A stretch of DNA of 64,000 bases from Pseudomonadales bacterium (GTDB taxonomy: Bacteria; Pseudomonadota; Gammaproteobacteria; Pseudomonadales; Azotimanducaceae): positions 1 to 64,000 of the forward strand of contig JADHNJ010000002.1 of the NCBI GenBank assembly GCA_016779565.1, read 5' to 3'. This document shows positions 20,622-31,122 of this stretch, piece after piece. The notes below the pieces were generated by a model. It saw nothing but the letters and a program-made list of their open reading frames with translations, searched no databases and was not told the origin of the DNA. Position numbers and translations under genes: made by a program. How positions within the stretch are numbered: position 1 is the stretch's first letter; the number at the start of each line of letters is the position of its first letter.

Positions 20622-21938
20622 TCAAGCCATTCGTTCAATTACCGTATCGACCGAAGCCTTTAGCGTCGCCACTAAGTGGTCGATTTGATCTCGCGAAATG
20701 GTAAAGGGCGGCCCAACACAAATAACGTCCCGCACCTGTCCTGTACCCCCGGCGTAGAAAAACACGCCTCGAGCCAAACCTTCCGCAACGATTTGACTGG
20801 TGACCGAGCGTTCTGTATCAAAACAAGCCAAATCAACGCGTGAGGACACAACCTCAATCGCCGCAAGCAATCCACGACCTCTAACTTCGGCAACATAAGG
20901 ATGATCACAAAACGCCGCCTGTAGTTGGGCGTGTAGATAGTCACCAGCATCACTTGCCGTTTTGACCAACGACTCCTCGGTCATAATTGACAACACCTCA
21001 ACAGCTGCTGCGCACGCGCTAGGATGTGCTCCAAAAGTATTGAACATTACCTGATAGCCCGCCGACTCGATCGCTGCCCCTACGCGTTCGGAAGTAAAAA
21101 CGCCACCCAGCGGCGCATAGCCCCCTGCAAGCCCCTTCCCTGCGACTAATATATCCGGCTGAATTGGCCAATGCTGATAGCCGAAATCAAGCCCGGTGCG
21201 ACCAAAGCCGGTCATCACTTCATCTAAAATGAGGATGATCCCCAGCTCATCACATAAGGCCCTTACCTTAGGCCAATAACCCTCCGGCGGCACAATAGCG
21301 CCGCCGGAGGATCCAGTGATGGGCTCAGCAATAAAACCTGCAATGGTGTCTGCTCCCTCTGCTTCAATTAGGGCGCGCATTTGATCGACATAGAAGCTTC
21401 CTAACAGGTCGCTGTTGAGGCCCTCAGGCGCTCGCAACGGATAAGGTGTTGGCACTTCGAGATATTGCGGCAACGCCGACTCTAGTCCCCGACGCCTCAA
21501 AGGATGGCCGCTGATAGCAGCAGTTGCCAGCGTTGTACCATGATAAGAAATCGATCGGCCCACGAGTTTTGTTCGTTGGGACTCTCCCACCGCTTGCTGA
21601 AACTGCAGCGCCAATTTCATGGCGGCTTCATTAGCTTCTGTACCACCAGAAGTAAAATGTGCCCGAGTTAGATTCTCGGGTAACCAGTCATTGGCTAGTC
21701 GATCGACCAGCGCCAGCCGCTCCGGCGTCGGAAAAGGCGGTACAACATAACTCACTTGCTTAGCTGCCCTGGCCATGGCTTCAGCAACACGCGCCCGGCC
21801 ATGACCAACATTGGTCACAACCGCACCACCTGCGGCATCCAAAATAGGACGACCCGTATCGTCGTATAAGTACGCTCCCTCGGCACGAGTAATGATCGGA
21901 AAAGATCCCGGAACAAACGGCCAGCTTAATCTACCCAT
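20622..21938 (-). CDS. Class III PLP-dependent aminotransferase
   Basis: GGAVVTNVGHGRARVAEAM, SISYHGTTLA, LILDEVMTGFGRTG, VAGKGLAGGYAPLGGVF; internal start preferred. Confidence 0.9.
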   Translation of the reverse strand: MGRLSWPFVPGSFPIITRAEGAYLYDDTGRPILDAAGGAVVTNVGHGRARVAEAMARAAKQVSYVVPPFPTPERLALVDRLANDWLPENLTRAHFTSGGTEANEAAMKLALQFQQAVGESQRTKLVGRSISYHGTTLATAAISGHPLRRRGLESALPQYLEVPTPYPLRAPEGLNSDLLGSFYVDQMRALIEAEGADTIAGFIAEPITGSSGGAIVPPEGYWPKVRALCDELGIILILDEVMTGFGRTGLDFGYQHWPIQPDILVAGKGLAGGYAPLGGVFTSERVGAAIESAGYQVMFNTFGAHPSACAAAVEVLSIMTEESLVKTASDAGDYLHAQLQAAFCDHPYVAEVRGRGLLAAIEVVSSRVDLACFDTERSVTSQIVAEGLARGVFFYAGGTGQVRDVICVGPPFTISRDQIDHLVATLKASVDTVIERMA

Positions 21939-22144
21939 AATGGTCCTCCAAACAGGACTTTGAGTATCCCATGAATGGTGATCATGGAAGAAGTCGTATT
22001 GCCTGGCCACGCACCGTTTAACCACTCACCCTCGCTGACCTGCTCCGTTACCAATCCCGGGCTGTTATGCCATTACCGAGCGAAACCTCGATTGCCCTAG
22101 GGTAATGTGCTATTTTTCATGTCCCTTAAAGCCTAGGAACCCCC

Positions 22145-23815
22145 ATGACCGGCACGACCAAAAGACCTTATTCCTCTCAAGTCGTTGATGGCCTTGAAAA
22201 GGCGGCAGCTCGAGCCATGTTACATGCGGTTGGTTTCTCAGAAGCGGATTTTGACAAACCCCAAGTCGGAATTGCCTCAACTTGGAGCAATCTAACCCCC
22301 TGCAACGTGCACATTAATGAGCTGGCAGAGGCGGCAGCAATCGGCGCTGAAGATGCTGATGCAAAAGCGATTACCTTTAATACCATTACCGTCAGCGACG
22401 GCATATCCATGGGCTCTCCTGGCATGCGGTATTCGTTGGTGTCGCGAGAGGTTATCGCCGATTCAATCGAAACCGTTGTTGCTGGACAAGGCTTTGACGG
22501 GTTCGTGGCCATCGGTGGTTGCGATAAAAACATGCCCGGCTGTGCCATTGCCATGGCAAGACTGAACCGACCTAGCGTATTTGTTTACGGTGGCACGATT
22601 CAACCTGGTAAAGATCGCCGCGATGTTGTCTCGGTTTTTGAAGCTGTTGGTCAATACGCTAGCGGCAATCTCTCGGAGCTCGCGCTTAAAGATATTGAGG
22701 CCACCTCGATACCTGGTCCAGGATCTTGTGGTGGCATGTACACAGCGAACACGATGGCATCAGCGATAGAGGCTTTGGGCCTGTCGCTCCCAAACTCTTC
22801 TGCCCAAGAAGCCGTGTCACCTCAAAAACGCCAAGATTGTTTAGCCGCTGGCGAAGCGGTGGTCAAGCTCATTGAGGCTGATATCAAGCCCAGCGATATC
22901 CTCAGTCGAAGCGCCTTTGAAAATGCCATTACGGTGACGATTGCACTAGAGGGTTCTACCAACGCTGTATTGCACCTTTTAGCCATTGCCCATGCGGCAA
23001 ACATTCCGCTTAGCATTGATGACTTCACGGAGATTGGTAAACGCGTCCCGGTGCTTGCGGACATGCGTCCCGCTGGCAAATATGCCATGAGCGAACTCAT
23101 TGCCATTGGCGGTATTCAGCCTCTCATGAAGACCTTGCTGGATGCTGGACTTTTGCACGGCGATTGCCTCACGGTTACCGGCAAGACGCTGGCTGAAAAT
23201 CTTGCTGACGTCGCGCCTTATCCAGAAGATCAACATATTATTCGGCCATTATCCGATCCCATCAAAAAAGATAGCCATCTGGTCGTCCTCAAAGGAAATT
23301 TGGCTCCTGATGGCGCCGTTGCAAAGATCACTGGTCACGAGGGCCTCACTTTTTCGGGGGCGGCCCGTTGTTTCCATGGAGAGGAATCAGCCCTAGCTGC
23401 AATTCTCGATGGTACCGTGAAGCCCGGCGAGGTCGTGGTAGTGCGCTATGAAGGACCTAAAGGCGGACCAGGCATGCGAGAAATGTTATCTCCCACCAGT
23501 GCAATTAATGGAAGAGGCTTGGCAACCGAGGTTGCCCTAGTCACCGACGGCCGGTTCAGCGGCGGGTCCCATGGCTTTGTCATTGGCCACGTCACACCGG
23601 AAGCCTTCGAGGGCGGTCCGATAGCTCTGATCGAAGATGGCGATCAAATCGAAATTGATGCTGACAATCACGAGATCAATATTGTCGTCAGCGATGATGA
23701 GCTCAAAGCCAGAAAAGCACGCTGGCAGGCACCGGCGCCTTATACCGAGCGCGGCGTCCTTGCCAAATACGCGAAGCTGGTCAGCTCTGCTTCTAAGGGC
23801 GCCGTAACCGATTAG
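22145..23815 (+). CDS. ilvD: Dihydroxy-acid dehydratase
   Basis: [68 protein letters not shown]. Confidence 0.95.
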   Translation: MTGTTKRPYSSQVVDGLEKAAARAMLHAVGFSEADFDKPQVGIASTWSNLTPCNVHINELAEAAAIGAEDADAKAITFNTITVSDGISMGSPGMRYSLVSREVIADSIETVVAGQGFDGFVAIGGCDKNMPGCAIAMARLNRPSVFVYGGTIQPGKDRRDVVSVFEAVGQYASGNLSELALKDIEATSIPGPGSCGGMYTANTMASAIEALGLSLPNSSAQEAVSPQKRQDCLAAGEAVVKLIEADIKPSDILSRSAFENAITVTIALEGSTNAVLHLLAIAHAANIPLSIDDFTEIGKRVPVLADMRPAGKYAMSELIAIGGIQPLMKTLLDAGLLHGDCLTVTGKTLAENLADVAPYPEDQHIIRPLSDPIKKDSHLVVLKGNLAPDGAVAKITGHEGLTFSGAARCFHGEESALAAILDGTVKPGEVVVVRYEGPKGGPGMREMLSPTSAINGRGLATEVALVTDGRFSGGSHGFVIGHVTPEAFEGGPIALIEDGDQIEIDADNHEINIVVSDDELKARKARWQAPAPYTERGVLAKYAKLVSSASKGAVTD

Positions 23816-23847
23816 TGAGTTTGTATCTGCCGCCTGCTCATCGATCC

Positions 23848-23880
23848 CAAAGGGTTTTGATCAACGCCCTTTGAGTTTTA
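23848..23880 (+). terminator. Candidate terminator after ilvD
   Basis: CAAAGGG...CCCTTTG inverted repeat (7 bp) followed by a T-rich run. Confidence 0.35.
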
Positions 23881-23890
23881 GCGGCTCAAT

Positions 23891-24313
23891 CTATTGATCT
23901 AACAAAAATTGCACCCTGGCAACGGCGATTGTTCGAGTTCGCTCGGCTTGCCAGAGCTCAGCCCTCATATTGGCTACCCGTCGACCTTGACGAACAACCT
24001 TGGCAGCGGCAAAGGTTTTTATCGGCTTACCGGTACGCAAATAGTCAATATCAATGTTCACCAATCGAGGACTCGCGTGCAGATTATTGGTGTAAACCAC
24101 CTGTGCGGTCGCTGCAAAACCTAACAAACTGCCAATAACGCCACCGTGAAGTGCTGGAAGATTAATGTTACCTACGAGGTGAGGCGCCCCGAAAACAGAG
24201 ACAATCACCTCCTCCTCGATGACTTCAGCCTCAGCACCTAAGAGCTCAAGATATGGATTTGCCTTGATCAGGCGATGCACGTGGTCAAGCTTGTTTTGTA
24301 ACGATTGCGCCAC
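23891..24313 (-). CDS. PaaI-family hotdog thioesterase
   Basis: NINLPALHGGVIGSLLGFAATAQV hotdog motif; DIDYLRTGKPIKTFAAAKVVRQGRRVA. Confidence 0.8.
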   Translation of the reverse strand: MAQSLQNKLDHVHRLIKANPYLELLGAEAEVIEEEVIVSVFGAPHLVGNINLPALHGGVIGSLLGFAATAQVVYTNNLHASPRLVNIDIDYLRTGKPIKTFAAAKVVRQGRRVANMRAELWQAERTRTIAVARVQFLLDQ

Positions 24314-24322
24314 CTTACAGCC

Positions 24323-24811
24323 TCAAACGTTTGCTGGATTGTTGGGTGTGCCAAGCATAAAAGTTGCCTGCCCTGTGGCAACGAGCACTCCGCTTGCAAC
24401 CACCTCAGCGGTGGCTCGAACAAATGCCAGGCTGCCATCAAACCCATCACAAATGGCGCGAACACGTAGGGTTTCAGAAAGGGCCGCAGACGTTAAGAAA
24501 TCGACCCGCAAATCTAAAGTTGCCATCGAAGTACCCTCGATATAATCCTCATGATCCCTGATACACCAGCCAGCTGTATTATCGATGGTCGCAAGAATTG
24601 CACCGCTATCAAAAATACCCCCTTGATCGCTGCTACTGACCCGACCATGGCCAGGCAATAGAACTGCGACACCAGCACCTTGATCTTGTTCTTCTAAAAT
24701 CATACCCAAGGCCTCACCGAACGGTGGTAGTTCTTTAAGAGATTTTAAAAACATCGACATCGATTTTATGACCCAATTTAAGGAAGCTGTTAATTTTAGC
24801 GAGGGGAGCAT
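24323..24811 (-). CDS. PaaI-family hotdog thioesterase (second paralog)
   Basis: GGIFDSGAILATIDNTAGW, MATLDLRVDFLTSAALSETLRVRAICDGF. Confidence 0.78.
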   Translation of the reverse strand: MLPSLKLTASLNWVIKSMSMFLKSLKELPPFGEALGMILEEQDQGAGVAVLLPGHGRVSSSDQGGIFDSGAILATIDNTAGWCIRDHEDYIEGTSMATLDLRVDFLTSAALSETLRVRAICDGFDGSLAFVRATAEVVASGVLVATGQATFMLGTPNNPANV

Positions 24812-24903
24812 CAGTTAACCCCATTTCTAGACAAAAAACTATGGAGCTGGCAGTCTCTCCTAACACCCTCCGTCAATAGACTCGTCAACACAAGGCTGAT
24901 CTC

Positions 24904-25998
24904 ATGGAACCGCAATCGATGAACGAGCTGGGCTTTTATACCCTCGCTGGCGCACCCAATTCTCCCCGAGATTTAATTGAGGAAGTCCAAATGGCTGAGG
25001 CGATGGGCTTAGGCGCGTGCTTCATTTCCGAACGCTTTAATATCAAAGAGATCGCGGCCCTTTCCGGGGCCGTGGGTGCCGTATCCGAACGCATTGGAAT
25101 TGCCACCGCCGCTACGAATCAAAACACTCGTCACCCGGTGGTAACGGCTGCCTTTGCTAGTACGCTGCACTTCTTAACCGGAGGTCGTTTTTCGCTAGGT
25201 TTAGGGCGCGGTATTGAACCGCTTTTTAAAGCGTTCGGATTGCCGTCCATTACCACCAAAGCCATGGAAGATTTTGCAGACCTGATGCGCAGGTTGCATC
25301 GCGGTGAAACTATTATCAATCATCAAGGCCCCGCTGGCGCTTGGCCGGTACTGAGATTGGACCCCGACTTTGATGAACACATACCTTTGACGCTCACAGC
25401 CTTTGGTCCCAATTCGTTGGCGCTTGGCGGTCGAGCCTTTGACGCGGTGGTATTGCATACATTTTTTACTGACGAGACGACCCAAAGGGCGGTTCATACA
25501 GTGAAATCAGCTGCTCAAGAAGCCGGCAGAAACCCAGAAGACGTACGCGTGTGGTCTTGCCTTGCCACCATTGGAGATCATCTCCCTGCTCCCTTACAAC
25601 TCAAAAAACGTGTCGGCCGTATGGCCACCTACTTACAGGCCTATGGTGATTTGATGGTCAAGACCAACGGTTGGGATAAGGCCATATTAGAACGATTCCG
25701 TTCCCATGACTTGGTTCGGAATTTTCAAGGCGCGTTGGATCAAAAAGGGTCAACCGCCGACTTAGAAGTTGTCCAGTCCCTAATTCCAGATGAATGGCTA
25801 GCGCCTGCAGCTTATGGATCTCCTGAGGCATGCGTAGCCGCGATCAACCACCAACTTGACCTAGGATGTGATGGTGTCATCCTTCATGGCGCATCGCCCG
25901 TGGAACTCGCGCCTATTGTCACCGCCTATGCAGCACAGCGCGACCCCAAGCGTTTTGCTCACTTGCCCCCAAATCCAGCCTTAGCGCCTCGCCTTTAA
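24904..25998 (+). CDS. LLM class F420-dependent oxidoreductase (TIGR03857-like)
   Basis: Luciferase-like TIM barrel: MAEAMGLGACFISERFNIKEIAALSGAVGAVSERIGIATAATNQNTRHPVVTAAFASTLHFLTGGRFSLGLGRG. Confidence 0.87.
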   Translation: MEPQSMNELGFYTLAGAPNSPRDLIEEVQMAEAMGLGACFISERFNIKEIAALSGAVGAVSERIGIATAATNQNTRHPVVTAAFASTLHFLTGGRFSLGLGRGIEPLFKAFGLPSITTKAMEDFADLMRRLHRGETIINHQGPAGAWPVLRLDPDFDEHIPLTLTAFGPNSLALGGRAFDAVVLHTFFTDETTQRAVHTVKSAAQEAGRNPEDVRVWSCLATIGDHLPAPLQLKKRVGRMATYLQAYGDLMVKTNGWDKAILERFRSHDLVRNFQGALDQKGSTADLEVVQSLIPDEWLAPAAYGSPEACVAAINHQLDLGCDGVILHGASPVELAPIVTAYAAQRDPKRFAHLPPNPALAPRL

Positions 25999-27047
25999 TC
26001 AAGGACCTCCAGGGCTTGGCACATTGCGATACTACGCTTTGCCATCGCCATAAACATATCGTTACCTCGATCTGTTTCGCCGACGATCATTGAGGCTATT
26101 AGCGCCATAATCATCCCTGCCGGGGCGTAATTTCGGTAATAGGCAAAGGCTTTGTCAAAACTCAAACTGATGCCATAACTGCGCAACACCTCTAAATAAT
26201 GGCGAAGCAAGGCTTGCTCTTCACTAACGCGATCGTGAGATACCAAGGAGGTGCCCATAAAATAGCTGGCATCATTTAAGGGGCAGCCCATGGTCAAAGA
26301 CTGCCAGTCAACGACCGTCAGCGGATAGGGGCCACCAAACATCATGTTATCCAAGCGGTAGTCAACATGTATTAAAACCGGCGGCTCTCCCGCATAAATG
26401 GCTTGGTAACTTGGCAGCTTATTAAGCAACTGCTCGGTGGCTGCAATCTCCTCGTCGGTTAAGCGCGAAGCATAGCGGGCCAAGTATCCAGGCATCAGAT
26501 TCTTATAGAGCTCTGTGAGCATGCCGGTGTCTTCACTTGTTGCGCCGCCGCCAAGTAATTCCGCCTGGGCAAGGTCTGCATCTCCCCACTTAGGACCTTG
26601 AAGGTGTGCTAACGCCTCGAGTGCAAGCGCTGCCTCGTCGACGCTACAGCCCGCAAGCTGATCACCCTGAACACCAGGCGCTAAGTCCTCCATCAACAAA
26701 ACAAATTCATGAGTCTCGGGTTCGATGTCTGCATGAAAGATCTTGGGCGTCTGGATATTCACCATCGATTGTACGGTTTGATAAAAAAACACTTCCCGCA
26801 CGTAATTGCGCTGAACAATACCCGTTTGCTTACTCACAGGGTCAAGAGAAGGGAATTTTCCAACAACCGAAGCCGGCGCCCCCACCCCGGACAACGAAAA
26901 TCGAACATTCTCTCCAACTTGCCCAGTACCTATGGATTCCGCTGCGACGTCCGTGACTTTACAACTTGGATAGTCTCGCTGAAGCACTTGAGTTAACCAA
27001 TCTGCGTCAATTGCATTAGGGTCAGAACGAAGATCCATATCTGCCAC
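25995..27047 (-). CDS. Phosphotransferase family protein (APH/EcKinase-like)
   Basis: VLLMEDLAPG, VLIHVDYRLDNMMFGG, VVDWQSLTMGCPLNDASYFMG. Confidence 0.83.
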   Translation of the reverse strand: MADMDLRSDPNAIDADWLTQVLQRDYPSCKVTDVAAESIGTGQVGENVRFSLSGVGAPASVVGKFPSLDPVSKQTGIVQRNYVREVFFYQTVQSMVNIQTPKIFHADIEPETHEFVLLMEDLAPGVQGDQLAGCSVDEAALALEALAHLQGPKWGDADLAQAELLGGGATSEDTGMLTELYKNLMPGYLARYASRLTDEEIAATEQLLNKLPSYQAIYAGEPPVLIHVDYRLDNMMFGGPYPLTVVDWQSLTMGCPLNDASYFMGTSLVSHDRVSEEQALLRHYLEVLRSYGISLSFDKAFAYYRNYAPAGMIMALIASMIVGETDRGNDMFMAMAKRSIAMCQALEVLD

Positions 27048-27119
27048 TCCTTTTTGTTTACTGGTAACTATCTGCTTTGCTAATCAACCCCAATGAGTTA
27101 CGTGCTGATGCTTAGGCGA

Positions 27120-27896
27120 TCATGACAATCGGGCTGCCAAGCCGCCTAATCGTCGAATCCAACGACGGGGCTGAAATTGACTTAAGGTTACCGCTGCCTG
27201 ATTTAAGCGACCCGGGATACACACTGCATCACCTCTGGCCATTGCATCGAGACCTTCATTGGCCACGGCTTCAGCTGTCTGGACTAAAACCTCAGGCAAC
27301 ACCTCAACGACTTCAGGAATGACACTTTCGGTCGCCGTTACACCTGGGCACAGTGCCGTTGCAAATACACCTGAACCCTTGAGCTCCTCACTGATCGCCT
27401 CGGTTAACGACAAAAGATAAGCCTTGGACGCAGCATACTGCGCCATTTTGGGCACCGGCTGAAAGGCTGCTACGGAACAGACATTTAAAATCCGGCCAGA
27501 GCCCTGACGCTTCATCGCTGGCAAACAGTGCTGCATCAGCCGAACCGGCGCTGACATATTTAAATACATCAGGGCTTGTTCGCCTTGTTCGTCTTCTTGA
27601 AACCAACCCGTTAAAGCCAGGCCCGCACAGTTGACTAAGATATCAATAGTTTCCGACCGCGCCACGAGCGCATCAATCAAATCGGTGACACCGGATTCAC
27701 AAGAGAGATCAGCCGGAATCACAGAGACCGGCACCTGTTTGGATAATGTTTCAGCGAGCTCATCAAGTCGTTGCTGTCGACGAGCCGTTAATATAAGCGC
27801 TGTACCCCGATCGGCTAAGGCCCGCGCAAGCGCTTCGCCTATGCCACTGGAGGCCCCTGTTACAAGGGCACAATTTTGAGTAAATGATAAGCTCAT
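27120..27896 (-). CDS. SDR family NAD(P)-dependent oxidoreductase
   Basis: CALVTGASSGIGEALARAL, VNCAGLALTG, YAASKAYLLSL. Confidence 0.88.
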   Translation of the reverse strand: MSLSFTQNCALVTGASSGIGEALARALADRGTALILTARRQQRLDELAETLSKQVPVSVIPADLSCESGVTDLIDALVARSETIDILVNCAGLALTGWFQEDEQGEQALMYLNMSAPVRLMQHCLPAMKRQGSGRILNVCSVAAFQPVPKMAQYAASKAYLLSLTEAISEELKGSGVFATALCPGVTATESVIPEVVEVLPEVLVQTAEAVANEGLDAMARGDAVCIPGRLNQAAVTLSQFQPRRWIRRLGGLAARLS

Positions 27897-27973
27897 TACG
27901 CTTCCTCTTTTCCGCCATGCTTCACGGCTTCACCTCTTTTGCAGAGCAAGCCCTACCCAACAATTCGGGCGTC

Positions 27974-28735
27974 TTATAATGCCGTAAAATCGGGCTCCCG
28001 TTTGGCTGCAAAAGCCGCCAGCGCTTCCCGGTTCGCTGGCCCCCCAGCCAGTTGATCGAGCGCCGCATTCTCGAGTTTGATTGCAGCTTTTAGCTCAGGA
28101 TTTCGTGTTCTTGTCATCAGCGCCTTGGTTTGGACAAGCGACGTCAAAGGTAACGCTGCAAGTACTGCAGCACGGTGCATGACCTCATCCATTAACCTGT
28201 CGTCCGGATAAACGGAGTGAACAAGCCCTAAGGTCATGGCTTTGTCTGCTGATAACCATTCGGAGGACAGCAAAAACCAGCTTGCCTGTTGATGCCCCAT
28301 GAGTCTCGCAAACGTTACCGTCGATGCAGCCTCTGCTGTCAGCCCTAACGCTGAAAACGGACAACGGAATCGAGCTGAGGCTGCGGCAAATGCCGCATCC
28401 GCCAAACCCAATAGGGTACATCCGATACCCACTCCGACCCCGTTGGCGGCGATCAACCAAGGTTTTGGAAAGTCGATAATGGCCTCGAGCAGACCCGACA
28501 ACCCATATTTTGGCGTATGGGCGGGTTTACCCATCGCTTTCAGGTCAGCGCCAGCGCTGAAGGCTCTGCCAGCACCGGTTAAGACTAATACCTTGGTATT
28601 GGCGTCTGCCGCGGCACCAATAAATGCCTCGGCAAGCGCGTCCATTAATTCGCTGCTAAATGCGTTTAAAGCATCAGGTCTATTTAACGTCACGATCCGA
28701 ATGCCCTGATCGATCTTTTCATCAACGACAGCCAT
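27974..28735 (-). CDS. Enoyl-CoA hydratase/isomerase family protein
   Basis: IVTLNRPDALNAFSSELM, LTGAGRAFSAGADLKAMG, ANGVGVGIGCTLLGLADAAFA. Confidence 0.88.
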   Translation of the reverse strand: MAVVDEKIDQGIRIVTLNRPDALNAFSSELMDALAEAFIGAAADANTKVLVLTGAGRAFSAGADLKAMGKPAHTPKYGLSGLLEAIIDFPKPWLIAANGVGVGIGCTLLGLADAAFAAASARFRCPFSALGLTAEAASTVTFARLMGHQQASWFLLSSEWLSADKAMTLGLVHSVYPDDRLMDEVMHRAAVLAALPLTSLVQTKALMTRTRNPELKAAIKLENAALDQLAGGPANREALAAFAAKREPDFTAL

Positions 28736-28791
28736 AATCTAATCCCTTGCTAATGTCTGATTCATATCAAAGCCCCTGTTCTGACGCCGGG

Positions 28792-29937
28792 TCAACTGGC
28801 CGATTTAAAGGGCGAAAACCGTTCTAAATAATCAATTTCATCGGTCACGTGACTACGCTCTTGATCCAAGTAACGACTCACCGCTTCTCTAAACCCCTCG
28901 TGAACGATCCAATGAGCGCTGTAGGTCTGGCTGGGTAAGTACCCTCGTGCAAGCTTATGCTCTCCTTGAGCGCCCGCTTCTACACGCGACAGCCCTTGAT
29001 GAATTGCAAACTCGATAGCCTGGTAATAGCAAACCTCGAAATGCAGAAAGGGATGATCCTCGATACAACCCCAATTACGACCATACAAACACGTCTCACC
29101 GATGAAGTTAATGGCACCTGCAACGTATTTATCGCCGCGCCGGCACATTACAAGCAAGATATCCTCTGCCATGGATTGCCCGATTAAGCTAAAAAACTGC
29201 CGATTCAGATAAGGCGACCCCCATTTTCGATGGCCGGTATCGATGTAGAACTGATAGAACGCGTCCCAGTGAGATTCTAAAATCTCAGAGCCTGTAAGAC
29301 ATTCAATGGTTATTCCGGCCGCCAACGCCAACCGTCGCTCTCGCTTAATATTTTTGCGCTTCTTGCTCGATAAACAGGACAAGAAATCATCAAAACTACC
29401 ATAGTCTTGATTTTGCCAATGATACTGCTTGTGCGTTCGAAGCAACCAGCCTTCATCGCCGCGACGACGCCAGGCATGTTCATCAAGAAAATTGACATGG
29501 ACCGAAGAGATATTGAGCTCCTCAGCCATCTGAGCCGCTCCCATTACCAACGCCTGTTCCTGCTCGCTGGTTTCGGCCAAGATTCGTCTGCCGGTCACGG
29601 GTGTAAAAGGTATTGCCGATAGCAATTTTGGGTAGTATCGACCGCCCGCTCGTTCAAGCGCATCAGCCCAACTGTAGTCAAAAATGTACTCTCCTTGCGA
29701 GTGACCTTTAACATACAGTGGCATGACGCCCAAAGGCGATTGATCCTCATTTTCGAGTAAGAGATGGTACGGCATCCATCCTACTTCATTCGAGACAGAC
29801 CCGCTCTCCTCTAGAGCACTTAAAAATGCATAGGACAAAAAAGGGTCCCTTGGGACCCCTTCTTTCTCAGCGAATTGATTCCAGGCGACTGCACCTATGG
29901 CTTCAATCCCCTGGACTGCTTTGACCTGCCACGACAT
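28792..29937 (-). CDS. GNAT / FemAB-like N-acetyltransferase (DUF482 / peptidogalycan family)
   Basis: RDPFLSYAFLSALEESGSV, SSVHVNFLDEHAW, SSKKRKNIKRERR, FEVCYYQAIEFAIHQGLSRVEAGAQGEHKLARGYLP. Confidence 0.8.
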   Translation of the reverse strand: MSWQVKAVQGIEAIGAVAWNQFAEKEGVPRDPFLSYAFLSALEESGSVSNEVGWMPYHLLLENEDQSPLGVMPLYVKGHSQGEYIFDYSWADALERAGGRYYPKLLSAIPFTPVTGRRILAETSEQEQALVMGAAQMAEELNISSVHVNFLDEHAWRRRGDEGWLLRTHKQYHWQNQDYGSFDDFLSCLSSKKRKNIKRERRLALAAGITIECLTGSEILESHWDAFYQFYIDTGHRKWGSPYLNRQFFSLIGQSMAEDILLVMCRRGDKYVAGAINFIGETCLYGRNWGCIEDHPFLHFEVCYYQAIEFAIHQGLSRVEAGAQGEHKLARGYLPSQTYSAHWIVHEGFREAVSRYLDQERSHVTDEIDYLERFSPFKSAS

Positions 29938-29953
29938 CTGACTAATGCCCGCT

Positions 29954-30988
29954 TCAGAGCATTTCCGAGGCAATCAATTCGAGTGCTTCTGGCTGGCCGG
30001 CACCAATCAGCATAGAGCCAACGCTGCCATTGCTGCCAGCAGTTTTCCAGCGCTTAAGTTGCTCTTTAATATGTTCAGCGGGTCCGACTAAATGACAGGC
30101 ATCCACCAATTCGTCTGGAACCGCTGCCATGGCCTCGTCTTTTCGACCCGCCAGATAGTGATCCTGAATTGTGGCTGCGGCATCTTCAAAACCCAGCGCC
30201 TTGGCGTAGTCGTTATAAAAGTTTTTGTCCCGCGCGCCCATGCCACCAATGTACAAAGCCATATTACCTTTGATCGGCATTCTACAGGCTTCAATATCAT
30301 CGCCCAGAATACAGGTAACGAATGGCGCGACATCATAATCAAGGAGCGTTCGGCCAGACTTGGACAAGCCTTTTTCAATGTTGGGTGACAACACGTGCGG
30401 CTTATCAGGATCCATCCAAATTGGAAAGACGCCATCGGCCACTTCGGCACTCCCCGCTAAACCTGCTGGGGTAATGGATGCAGTGTAAATTGGGATGGAT
30501 GTATCCGCTTGCAAAATGCTCTTTAGCGATTTGCCAAGCCCGGTACCGTCCTCGCCTGAATAAGGCAGGCTGTAGTGAAACCCTTCATGCTCGACCGGCG
30601 CTTCTCGGGCAAATATCTTCTTCATGATACTAATGTATTCTTTAATCCGGGTCACTGGCCGGCCATAGGCAACGCCATGCCAGCCCTCCACCACCTGAGG
30701 CCCAGATGCACCCAGCCCGACGATAAATCGGCCGTTGGACAACTGGTTCAAGGTCATTGCGGTCATTGCGGTACAAGCTGGGGATCTGGCCGGCATCTGC
30801 ATAATGGCCGTTCCAACTTTGATTTTACTGGTCTGAGCAAGGATCCAAGCCGCCGGGGTTACAGCATCTGAACCATAAGCTTCGGCGGTCCAGAGGGAAT
30901 CATAACCGAGGCTCTCAGCCTTCTTAATTCGCTCGATATCGATGTTCATCATCTTGCCGCCATAGCCAGCAATTATTCCTAATTTCAT
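29954..30988 (-). CDS. LLM class F420-dependent oxidoreductase
   Basis: IERIKKAESLGYDSLWTAEAYGSDAVTPAAWILAQTSKIKVGTAIMQMPARSPACTAMTAMTLNQLSNGRFIVGLGASGPQVVEGWHG. Confidence 0.9.
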   Translation of the reverse strand: MKLGIIAGYGGKMMNIDIERIKKAESLGYDSLWTAEAYGSDAVTPAAWILAQTSKIKVGTAIMQMPARSPACTAMTAMTLNQLSNGRFIVGLGASGPQVVEGWHGVAYGRPVTRIKEYISIMKKIFAREAPVEHEGFHYSLPYSGEDGTGLGKSLKSILQADTSIPIYTASITPAGLAGSAEVADGVFPIWMDPDKPHVLSPNIEKGLSKSGRTLLDYDVAPFVTCILGDDIEACRMPIKGNMALYIGGMGARDKNFYNDYAKALGFEDAAATIQDHYLAGRKDEAMAAVPDELVDACHLVGPAEHIKEQLKRWKTAGSNGSVGSMLIGAGQPEALELIASEML

Positions 30989-31122
30989 AAAAACGTCCTT
31001 TAGTATGTGTAGGTTGCTTACAAAAACCGTCTTTCGGCCGCTCGTTCAAGGCCTTTCAGTCGCAAGCTATTCAGTCACCAACCGCTGCTCAGCTCCGACT
31101 TCGAGCTTGGAACGAATCAACC

